Assembly (NCBI GenBank): GCA_013433145.1
Contig: CM024185.1
Span: 2,492,501-2,556,500 of the forward strand
Source of the DNA: Ascaris suum
Taxonomy: Eukaryota; Nematoda; Chromadorea; Rhabditida; Ascarididae
DNA: 64,000 bases
Reading direction: 5' to 3'
Shown here: positions 25,546 through 64,000 of the stretch, in pieces
Layout of the letters: the number at the start of each line of letters is the position of its first letter
Position numbering within the stretch: position 1 is the stretch's first letter
Notes under the pieces: model-generated
The model's database searches: none
What the model was told of the DNA's origin: nothing
Seen by the model: only the letters and a program-made list of their open reading frames with translations
Position numbers and translations under genes: made by a program

Positions 25546-28500
25546 TTCTTCGTTCTATAAATTGAAATAATTTAGTGCGCTGCAATTGAAGTGAAAAAAT
25601 TTATGCACACAATGAAGATTAATAGTTGGCGAATATATTCATCATTCATAATTGACGATAAAAAGCGAAATTCATGATTTTTTTTCGAAACGAAACAATG
25701 CCAATATTTGAGTGAATTTTTCTTCCTGGCCTAACTTAATAGATAATGAGCCTAATCGATAATATTTTTTGAAAAATGCGATCGTCATTGGCGAAAATTT
25801 AAAAATTTAGAGGCGAATTTAATTCGATCATTTGAATTGGTCATTGGGAATTTTTTTTTCTGCTGTAAAATATTTATTTCGTAATTATTACTCACTTATT
25901 ATAGTTTTTGGAATATTGTGGAAGAAGCATTTTCATTCATCATTGATATAAGCATTGCTGTTGTGAATATAAACATATGCAGATTATGTAGACAAACAAG
26001 GTCTGATTAATGAATCGTTATATTTATAAATCGCTCTAAAAAAAATTCCTTTTGAAATAAATCAACAATCCTGAAAACTAAATATTTATTTGCCAGAGAT
26101 AAAAGTTGCACTGTTGAGGTTGCAAATATGATTGTTTGTAAAATCAATAATTCGAATATGTTTATGTAATCGATTCGATCAAGCGATGCGAAGTTATACG
26201 TAATTTCAGTGATGTCAGTGAGCATGATTCTGCAATTCCTTCTGAATTTGCATAGAATCAGGAGATTCGCCGAGTTCTTCAGCTTCAGTTTCATTTTCTA
26301 CTTGATATAAATTTTACTGCATAATATCTCTTTCCGTCTACCTGTCGTATTCCTCCTCTCCTAGCTCGACTTTCACTATGCAGAAATTCTCGAAAACATG
26401 TTTCGTTAACGTAGTCGAATTTTGTAGACTTTAGAGTGCAATGAAAGTCGTATGTGAAACAATTGGAACCCGTTGCTGCATTAAATGACAATTCCATTAT
26501 GTCTATTATATCAACAGAAGAACTCGATTGCAACCTAAACGAATTTATTATTTTCTTTGACTGGAAATATTGTCGATGTTTCTTGACCTAAGCTGAAAGC
26601 CGTCATCGGAGAGGATCATAAATGAAAGAGGACAGGTATGCGGCTTTCCTCAAGATGGATAACAGGTAAAGGAGCTTTCGTACATACAATAAATCTAAAG
26701 GGCTGTTCGGAGCGAGATGTGTTACTGCAAATGAAGTGCGCTGTTGAAAGGTGAAGTCTCATTATCTGAAAATGAGAGTTAATAAAGTCGCATTCTGCTG
26801 TATGCTAGACAACAAGACGTATAAAGATTTAAGTTCTACACTTATATTCTCTTTGAGGAATTTGTCGGAAAATGTTGACCAAGTAAACGAACTTTCTAAC
26901 ATTAAAGTAATGAAAGGTTTCGAGAATAATGTCGCTTTTATGGCAAGAACAAAAGCGTGAGGTGAATTTTCCAACAGGAAAATGACGTTAAATGACAGGA
27001 AACAGCCGAATATTTAAGGTTGAACGTATGTAAATCCTTGAAGTGATGAATTAAAAGATGAGTTAAGAAATTCTGGGAATTTTACTGCCGTCTTCTTTAA
27101 TGAATATCCGAGAAAGCGGAAACGCTAGGTTATGCATTTGCGATAAAAATTCACTGAAAACGTGGAAGGTGTTGAATGAACTTGTAAGCAGAGGAGAAAC
27201 ATAAAAATAGAAATGCTATCATTGCACATAAACTAAGCAACCACGTTGCGGAAACCAAGCCTTAGACTGATCCAAGCAAGCTACTTAAAATGAAAGTACA
27301 ACTCGCTAGGCTACAGTTTAAAATATATCTCAAACACATCGAATGTAATATACAGGCATCTGTATAAAAGATGTGGGCAAATGAAGCTCCAGGATTTGAA
27401 GAAATCTCCAAAAAAGTGCGAAAATTTCATGAGCATAGACTGGTACGCCTTCGCTCACTTTTCAGCTTTGATGATCAATTCAGGCTAGCTATTTCTGTCA
27501 CGAAAACTTGGAAGGATAAGAACAACAACAGAAAAAAGTGAGGGCGTTCTCGAGGCTCCAAAATATACGCCGATCACGTTACCATCCAATGCTGTTTTTT
27601 TTTAAGTGACATATCAATGGTCAAACGGGCACTGCCATGGACCTCAAAGCCTCTGCATACCAGCACACCTCTCATAGTGGTAATCGAAATCACGGTTAAG
27701 ATCCAAACGGCAGTGGATTAACAAAAACTAGCTTGTTTACTACAAACAGTTTCAGTTACAGCAAATTACACGATGAATCCCGCATTTTCTGCCGCATGAA
27801 ATATTAGACGACTTGAATCAAGAAAATAAGAGTCCTTAAATTTGTTCATGCAATATTTGGCAAAGAAAACAAAATAAAACTCTTGCAAAACGCTTGCAGA
27901 GTGAAACATTATTTCCCCGTTTGTTTATATATTACTGGCTCCGAGGAAAATTACTTGTAGTTTGAAAGGCATATTGTCACATTTGCGGGTGATGCACATG
28001 GACTCCATCAGTCAGAAGCGCCATGTGAAAATGAAGAGAATGACAACAGCATAAAAATTGATGATTATCTTAGCTAAAAATTTATTAAATAAACTAATCT
28101 AAGACCAATATTAGTAGATAGCGATCCACATAATAAATAAGCGATGCATTAATAAACTATATAATTATCAAAAATAGCACTCATATATTAACTAAAAATG
28201 AGACTAGTAACCTAGAAATTATACTGAATAAGTCGCTTGCATTTTCCAAATATTTTAGTTAGGCAGAAATCAGATCGTATTTCTACGAACGAGAAAAGAA
28301 TTAAGTTGAGCCATAATTCACGAAATAGTGAAGTACAAGTTCGGAAAACAAACTTTAATTAAAGTCGGCCCTTAGCAGTCAAGCAATATCCTCTGGAAAG
28401 CACATCACAACAGAACACGCCAATAATTATGTGCTTATGAAAGCAGCGAAACTAGTCTCGCAAATGAACATTGTAGGCAAAAAAAAAACGTAGAAGCTTC

Positions 28501-31500
28501 TAAGCGATATGTTACTTATGCAAATCAATCGTATTGTTGATGGTTGTTGCGAGAATGAAAATTTTCTATTTCATAATATTTCAAGTCCTCTATAAAAGAT
28601 TCGCTTCGTTGTACTCCATTGATGTAAATTTAAGGCGATCAAGGTGAAATTAATGTGAATTTTTTTCCACCTTTAGCTAAAGAGTATTTCAACCCTGAGT
28701 CGTCAATATGAAATAGACCGCATGGGGTCTCTCAATGGCATGCACTACACTTATCAAATTTCGTAATTTCCAGGTCTAATGATGTCAGACTTGAAGCTAG
28801 AATATTGATATGGAGATGCGTACACATATACATGGAAATATGCAGACAAAAAACGTTATTGGCAAAGCAATGGGTAAAAGCAATAATGAATCAATGCTCA
28901 TTTAACGCAATAAGCTTGAATTTTGCTTAGCCCACATTTTCCGCAAGCAAAAAGAGGAGGAGGGATGTAAGTATAACTGATGCGAATTTTAGCGTTGGAG
29001 GAATATACATTGATTTTTTTATGTTTAACCCTCTTCTCGGACGTGTATTCGTCTTAAAGATGCTTGAATGCTATTCACCTCCACCTTGAAAATAAGATTA
29101 CCTATGGAATACAAGCTCTGCCCTAAATACAACTCCTCCTGGAGCTGCCAAATATTAAATATATTTTCTAGCTTGCTGTCGCATGAAATATAGAAAACTG
29201 CGGTCAAATCTAAAATGGAGAACAAACGAGCAATGAGAAAGTGAATGTTCCCTTCCCTTCTTCCCCCCCCCCCCTCATCCCTCCCCCGAAAGACTCGAAT
29301 TTACGCTGCTTTTACATCCTCTTTTCGAACATATAGTTTTTTTGACTTCGCAAACGCAATTCGCGAAGTATTGATATTTGGCAATAGGAGGTTTGTTGTT
29401 AATTTTATTGTCTGAATCAAATACTGAACTTTGTGAGGAGGACCAAGCGCAGCTGTGCGCTTATTTATTCTCTCGCCTATTCGAATACTTTCCTATGTTT
29501 CAAATCCTGTCGATCCTTCTCCCTTGGTGTGTAATGAAAATGGAAGTCCTAGGAGTTGTGTAATGTAAACGTACATAACGGAGTTCTGGTTTGGTTCTTT
29601 TCCAACTTTTCTTCTCAAAATAATTTAAATCTAAATCTCCAAACACAAACGTAAGTGACTTGTAAAGTGCCGATGAGAATGTCTAAATGCAAGTCCAAAA
29701 ACTGCAGTTTAACTGTCTATACCGCAAGGAATAAAGAAATGAAAAAAAAACGCTGGATAGAAAGAAATGGAATAAGAACTAATGTGAATGCATTGCACAA
29801 TTAATGAATGACCAAGAAATCTCTTGTAAGCACTCGATGAATTTCTAAATGACGCCTAGGGAATAAACACTTTCATGAATTTCTAGATGACATCAATAGA
29901 ATGACCACGTTATTAGAGGTATGCATCGATCGGATAAAAATACGCTTTCGAAAATGCTGAGAAGAAAATTTTCAAGCAAATGAATGTATCAGAATGGAAA
30001 TTAAATTCACTCTGATTGATAAAAAGTGCACATTTTTCGATGGATTGTTGAATGAATAGAAGTAATTGATTTTCATCGACTGTTATATCGTTAATGTGAC
30101 TTGAATAAAAAAACTACCGAAAAGGTCGGTGATATTTTTGCAAAAGGAGATTCACATCATAGCTGAAAAAAAAAAGGTAGAATAAAATGAGCGCCACGAT
30201 ATCGTGATACATATGCTCGTTGAACTCATCTTCTTCTTCTTAGTGCTTTGGTTGCATGCAATGATATTATCGTAAATAAATCTGTCCTTTGAATACTATA
30301 CTTTAACTTGTTCTTGAAAAATGATTTATTAGTGTGCTATTACTAGTTCTTCAAAAACCCAGTTTACGGTAATTATATTGCACTTGAGATTTCAGATTTG
30401 TGGGAGTACTGTAGCAAATATTTTCCTCCAAAATGTATACTACTTACGTTTAGACTTTACATTTCGTATCTGAATGTTTTGATCTATATAAATCATACTA
30501 ATTTATTGATCTAACATATTAGTAGAATTACTAGTAATGTGGAGAAAAAGTGTTCGGAATATTTCATAAGAAATTCATCCATATGCAATGAAACAACGTA
30601 TGACGGTTTGATAGGATTGCATCTAAAACAACGAAATTGAGAGAAAAATCATGTCGTTTAAGAAATGTGCTCTCTTCTTAACTGAATCATTTCAACGCTT
30701 AAAACATCTTGAAGGACAGTAATTTGCACATATGATCAACAAATATAGAGATAGCGGCAAAGTGAAAGTGCTGTATCTAATAAGCCACTTATGATGCATC
30801 GAAAAATTTGCCTTCCAACGAAAAATTAAGATCCAACCTTCTAAAATGTACCGATTCACTGCATTTCTGCTTCAGCACAATACTAAGCAAAATCACGGAT
30901 CAGGTAAAAATGGTCTCCTAATAGAACCAAACCTTTTTGAGAAGGTCAAGCCTACACGTGCGTGCTTTTTAGGCACTTTTAAGCTGATTGCATCAGCCTC
31001 CCTACACACTGCAATAAATGAACTATGCATCCACATAGGAAGAGCGCAGTGCGCAAAATATCTGGATTTTTTTTCCTTGAAACAACTTTGTCGGATTGTT
31101 CATAGGAACTGGTTAGTTTTAAATTCCTTATTTTCATATGATTAACGCAATCCTATGCATGGGTCTATGGAAAAGAGGAGTTTCCAACATCCTGGACAAA
31201 ATCCCACAGATTCAGGAAGTTCTCTAAATAGATAGTATTCGCGGTGCAGACATTTTGCAAATCATCGATCGCAGCAAAATCTTTTTCCTCATGCAATGAA
31301 TCAAGCGAGCCGTTATACCCGGCATCTCTAAAATGTAAGCCGTGGCGTATCAAACCGGCTCCATTGAAACGCAGTGATACGTCAAAACCGCAAGAGATTT
31401 TAAATGTTTGTAATCAACGCAGTCATGTGCGAAAATGATACAACGCAATAGCACAAACAATCTGAGCACGGCATCGTGATCAACGCAAACCCTTTTTAGC

Positions 31501-34455
31501 CCTCATCCCTTGCAAAGATTCTCGTGGGGGCTTCGAACGTCCCTCGCAGTCGCGGAGATTTTGAGAAAGCAGAAGCCTCTCGCGGCGGCATTTGTAGGGC
31601 ATGAAAAGTTTCCCCACCCTTAGATGAAATGGTTCCACACATCATATGGCGAGTCTACCTTGCGAAGAAATAAAGGCTAGACATAAATGCCATCTGCCGC
31701 ATTTCGCGAAGTGCAACAATTTCCGCTTGCTTCACACATATCTACAATTTTAGAAGTTCTTAATTAAAAAATTGCACTTCATAGCTGAAATTTCTTTGAG
31801 GCATAAAATGGAATGAGCAAACAAGCGTACATCTTTTCAATTGAAGCAGCACATTATTAGGAAATATACGCAGTGCTTGAAACTTATTGCTGCGTGAAGC
31901 TTAACGACTTCAATGCGATAAATCAAAAATATTTTGAAAAATTTTATGGGCTTCACACACTCCAGTCTTTTTCCAATAACGTAACTTATTTCGAAGAAAA
32001 TGATAAACGAATAAAAAGGAAACTAGAAAAAACAATGTCTCAAACAAAAAAGAGCAAAAAAAATGGGGCCGACGTCAGATAATCACATATGTTTATTGAC
32101 ACTACTGAAAAATTAAAATGCAAAATTCTATTTTCATGCCAACACTTCGTCTATTTCAAACGACGACAATGCATAGAGGTGCTGCAAACCAACGATCAAT
32201 TTTCAAACTCGAGCAATCTAATTAATTCTGAATTCAAAAAAAAACATAGTTCATTTTAGATACGAGCACAGCCGGAAATTGGTATAATTTCTTATATTTT
32301 CTCCTAAAAACTCAGTCTCGCATATGTATTGTCGGAGTTCATTTCTAATCTACCGAAAATGGTATGCAGTCATATTTATTCATAGGCATACAACTAAGTT
32401 ATAAATGTTTGAACGTAGGGTTATTTTATGAATCGAGTTTCTCTTAAGCGATTATTACTCCTACATGTTACAACATATGCAATAAATTCTAATGAACTTT
32501 AAGCGTTAATTTGCGCAATAAATCCGGATACCCTTAATTATGGTTATTTGCATAATTGATAAATTTTCATGCGGTTGATCGCTCATTAACTTATCAGTGC
32601 GAGAGAATTTGAACATTTTATTAGCTTCGCTAAGAATTTTTTTTTTTCAATGCAAGTACATCTAATTTATACTAAATTCTTTTATGCATCAGATAATTCT
32701 ATGCATGCTTATTTAGAAATTAATTTTAGCATTCATTTTTCGAGCGCTGTACTCTAGCTTTTTTGTCACCAATCTGATTTTTTTCGAGGTAAACCGGGAA
32801 AAATCAGCCAAGTTTTGTTTTCAAGTTTAATTGCAGTCTCTATGAATCTTATTTCATAAAAAATCGAGATAAATTGATAATGCTAATAGAGCGATATATT
32901 CACTCCATCCTCATCAAATGTCAGCCATATTCTCCGAAAAATTACCATTAGATACAAAAAAAAGAACTGTAAGAATACAATGCAACAAGAAAAGAAAGAC
33001 GTCAAGTTTGCGCGAAGGTTTTATTTGTGCTCAAAATGAACAGTGAATGATAAACATGAAAATTCGTTGAAAAATTGGGCTTTGAACAGCAACACCTTAA
33101 AGGCAGTGAATGAATATGTGCTTTAATGTGCAATGCAAATTAACATAGCGTTTGCCAAAAAACCAAAAAAAAAAATGAAAGCGTAAGGTTATAAGCGATT
33201 TACTAAAAAAAAAAAATTCGAAAATTTCGCTCGCATTTTTTCTATTATGCTTATTTATATCAAGTTATTATAAAGTATGGAATGTCATCTATAGGGATGC
33301 TCAAAAAAAGGAGTAAAAGGTTTATATTCACAGTCGATGATTTGTATTGAAAAATATCATCACAAGAATTTTTGAAATTTGAGAAACAAAAGTGAATCGA
33401 CTCATTTCAAATTGGCCTATAACCGAGCATTATATGCCTGTTCCACATGCAATCATACATGGAAAATATTGCTTATCAAAAAGTATTCATTCTCCTTTCT
33501 TTCTTCCAATCATTGAAAATTCGTTCAGGATAGTTATCGTCGACGTTTGTATGGCCGTTTACTCAATCACCATGTTCAGTAGTCGTCTTCTTCGATACCG
33601 TAATTGTCGTCTTCTTTAGAATGTCTGAAAAGTAAGTTATTTGTAAATCAGTGTTTTTCTTGAAAGAAAAACCTTAATTTATGTCGAAATTCTTTTTTTT
33701 TCTGTAATTCCGTTAAATTTGAATTCAAATCGTTGCAGGATTTTCCAGGAAATATTATAAATGTTTGAATTTTTTGAAAAGAACCCTCCCTATACTTGGT
33801 TTATTGCATTGATAAAATGATATGATCCAAAATTTTTTTGAAACTATTGATAAGAAATAATTTATTTTCCTAAGATTAAATCATAAACGGGCGGACGATT
33901 TAATACTGTATTGAAGGCTGCGTCCTGAAATTCCTAAATCAAGCCAATACAGCGGTATATCTGTGAAACAAAGAGCCTCAGTGGCATTGCAGCGTTTACG
34001 TGCTTATATGTCTTTCGATTCAATAGCTTCAATTTAGAGACAGACGATTGAAGCGAGAAAATTTGGCTTATATTTTACATCACAAAATGACTTCCTATGC
34101 AAACTTTAATGATTTTGAGGATAAGGATTAGAAGTTCTAAGAGGATTACAGCAGTATTGCATGATTTTTTTCCATTGCCAGTTCATCGGAGCCAGTGAGT
34201 CTGGATAAAGGGATTGCAAAAACAACGCATTCTGCAAGTTTCTAAAGCATACTCTCCAGCTGTTACAGAAGTAATCTGCTATGCATACATCAACAGCTTG
34301 TTATTTAGTGCAACGTCTGCTGCAATAATCTCCATGTCAGACGTCTACGAAATAGCCATTGTTCCTTCATGCCTGACATGGTGATAGTGGGCTCAATTTG
34401 CCCGGATTATACTTTTCTCTTACTGAATATATTACCTGTTTTCTTTATCTGTGCT
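25546..34455. other. Gene-poor interval between chemoreceptor and che-10
   Basis: About 9 kb with no supported gene. Overlapping minus-strand frames at 26007-26533 include a hydrophobic stretch but lack splice logic. At 31165-31350 (-) a frame behind an ACATTTTAG acceptor (AGYNGSLDSLHEEKDFAAI) is composed like coding sequence but is isolated. A C12 run lies at 29263-29274. Nothing resembling a transposase or reverse transcriptase was seen. Confidence 0.45.
29263..29274. repeat. C12 homopolymer tract
   Basis: Twelve consecutive C flanked by CCCTTCCCTTCTT and TCATCCCTCCCCCG; intergenic. Confidence 0.85.
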
Positions 34456-62098
<27,643 letters not shown>

Positions 62099-62122
62099 CA
62101 ACTTTCCCGTACTTATTTTTAG

Positions 62123-62135
62123 CTAAGAAAATTTG
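62123..62135 (-). promoter_or_regulatory. 3' splice acceptor 25 bases before the che-10 ATG (possible SL trans-splice site)
   Basis: Minus-strand TTTCAAATTTTCTTAG is a strong nematode acceptor and is followed by 24 bases and then the ATG. In nematodes such a site with no donor nearby commonly receives the spliced leader. It could equally be the cis acceptor of an upstream non-coding or coding exon lying beyond 62136. Confidence 0.45.
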
Positions 62136-64000
62136 AAAAAAAGAAAATCCCCACTTGGAGGAGAAAAGATAACTGAATTATTTATAATATTTTACTCAGT
62201 ACAGTAAGTATAATCATGCAGAATCCATCTGCCTGAGCAATTTTCCAATAGTTACCCACATTGAAACATAATTGTTTATATTTCCTGAAACGCTATAAAA
62301 GTTTCTTTGCCCTCATTAAGACGTTTTATTCACCATCTCAGTTGGCTGAAAAAAGTGAATCATTATATGAGGCGATATTTTGGAGGCAAAGAAGGGGAAC
62401 GAAGTTCATCGTGACGTTCTGCTCAGTACCTCTAATATTCTTAACTTAAACGAGTAATTTTGTAACAGTAATTAATGCCCTTTATTTAATGACTAAAAGT
62501 AAAAAAATAGCAGCCATATTCCGAAATCTGTTAGAAGGAGACTGTCGATTTCTAAGAGTTTTTTTTTTTACTTCAAGTATTTTTTATCGCTTTTGAAGAA
62601 CTTTACTAGAAAGATACAAACTCTTCACCTATTGCCAAAACTTGAAAGGAAGAACTTAATAATACGATAATGCAACACATGAGGAGAATATTCATTGCAA
62701 CATAATTGAAACTTATTCAAAGCATCACGTCTGCAACAAAAATAAAAAATTTAGTCGTTAAATTTGCAACGACGCGAAAGATATAAACACTTTTTATTTC
62801 CACTATATTCTAATTGCAATGAGACGTGACAGTAGAAAGTAAAGTAGGGTGCAAATCCCGTTCATTGATATAATTCTGATACAATTTTCAGAATTGTGCC
62901 AAAAATACACTATTTTGCAAGTACCATTGCATTGCAGCAGAAATCACGAAATTTGCCCTTTTGATGTTGATAGTTAGACTGTTTCGTTCGTTAAGTTCAA
63001 TGAAGAACTCCCCTTCTAGGATACGACCAAAAGTTTGAAGCCTTATAAGTCTTACTGCAATACAACGGTAGTCATGAAATGTTTTTTGATAAGTTCCGTT
63101 CGGGGGATTTTCGTTTTCGAAATTAAATAAATTCTTGATTTTAGAATATTTCTATTTGTTTTCAATAGTCACTTTCTAGAAATGTTGAGATGTTTTATTG
63201 GGGGGGAAAAACACGTAATGCGCTTTTTCTAGTCGATGCAAGTGGAATTCCTTTGTCTGAAGTAAACGATTCGTTTAACCAACATAAAATCGAGAGGCTC
63301 TTTATTATCGAAACTACCAATAGGTGATTCCAAAAGCTAAGCGGTTGCTGTCTATCGCTAAGCTGCAAGGAATTATGATCTTAAAATATGCAAAGAATGA
63401 TTAGACGGATTATAGGAGAAAAATTCCGTTTATTCATAACTTTCAAAAATTTTAGAATATAGGACGAACATTAACTCCTCCAAATTTTATGCAAAATTCC
63501 CCCATTTGAGCAGAAAAGATTTTATTAAAATGATAAAGAAAATAGAATATCGAACAATCGCATCCCTCAGTATTCGTCTTTTATTTACAAGCTTCGATTA
63601 TTTCAATCTTTATCATTTGTGCTTCCCTATTATGCAATAGCAAGTTTATAAGGTCACAAGGGTAGGCAATAATTGGTACGCAATTTTCTGATTTCAAATA
63701 TGCTTTGCTTTAGCTCTTGCTCTTAAGTTTTGAGACATTCTTGTTTATTTTATTAATAAAGAATGAATGAAATGAAATCGATCAGAATGGACTTGAATAC
63801 TCATCAATGCGATATTATGCAAAAAAAAGAGGAATATTTCGTTGTTTAATGTACTATGTAATTATTTCCACAAAAATTGATTTAATTAATTAAAATAATG
63901 TAATTAAATTCCAAAAATATCCACAAAAGAATTCATTTCAATTCATAAGAGAAAATTGCTATGAAAATTCATATTAGCCGCAATGCGTTGTTTCGCATTT
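62136..64000. other. Upstream flank of che-10
   Basis: Nearly 2 kb with no supported exon. It should hold the che-10 promoter. I looked for an RFX/DAF-19 X-box, which drives many ciliary genes, and found only a poor partial match near 62251. A G7 run lies at 63200-63206. Confidence 0.4.

Noticed and set aside
26007..26533. Overlapping minus-strand frames next to the chemoreceptor, one with a membrane-like segment
   Set aside because: Considered as a second receptor; lacks the family landmarks (PYR motif, loop spacing) and compatible splice sites.
31510..31610. GC-rich stretch with GGGGGCTTCGAACGTCCCTC, considered as tRNA or bacterial (endosymbiont) insert
   Set aside because: No cloverleaf can be drawn and no bacterial open frame is present.
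62251..62266. GTTACC...GAAAC as an X-box (RFX/DAF-19 site) before che-10
   Set aside because: The spacer is too long and the second half-site does not match RRNRAC.

Overview
The window is AT-rich animal DNA with spliced genes. GT-AG introns, T-rich U-TTTCAG/TTTTAG acceptors, a nematode-type serpentine chemoreceptor and a CHE-10/rootletin gene all point to a nematode. The roughly 600-base average introns of the largest gene suggest a parasitic, perhaps spirurid/filarial, lineage rather than Caenorhabditis; that last step is inference. No prokaryotic, viral or organellar gene was recognised. All exon joins were made by hand from reading frame and splice phase.

Layout. (1) 2014-4989, + strand: five phase-compatible exons encode most of a Meteorin/Meteorin-like family protein (secreted, C-terminal NTR-like half); its signal-peptide exon was not found. 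(2) 4990-17230: about 12 kb with no convincing gene, some homopolymer G/C tracts and a nested short duplication. (3) 17848-17231, - strand: a two-exon gene for a 165-residue Ser/Lys/Pro-rich basic protein that I do not recognise. (4) 25545-19929, - strand: five exons of an SRD/STR-like 7TM chemoreceptor, with two apparent single-base frame breaks in or at its third exon, so probably a pseudogene. (5) 25546-34455: about 9 kb with no supported gene. (6) 62098-34456, - strand: a 37-exon gene filling nearly half the window. All 37 exons join in one open frame of 5,766 nt (1,921 residues), with the Rootletin N-terminal domain, a very long coiled coil and a Ser/Thr-rich tail. This is the ciliary rootlet protein rootletin (nematode CHE-10). 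Its introns hold five (TA)n arrays, one (TTTATA)n array and a T/TTTG-rich tract, none of which recurs in the first 37 kb. (7) 62136-64000: upstream flank of che-10, no gene seen.

The genes do not form a pathway. che-10 (sensory cilium rootlets) and a chemoreceptor (used in ciliated sensory neurons) are functionally adjacent topics, but their neighbourhood may be coincidence. The most unusual finds are the nematode meteorin homologue and the unrecognised Ser/Lys-rich gene; I saw no previously undescribed multi-gene system.
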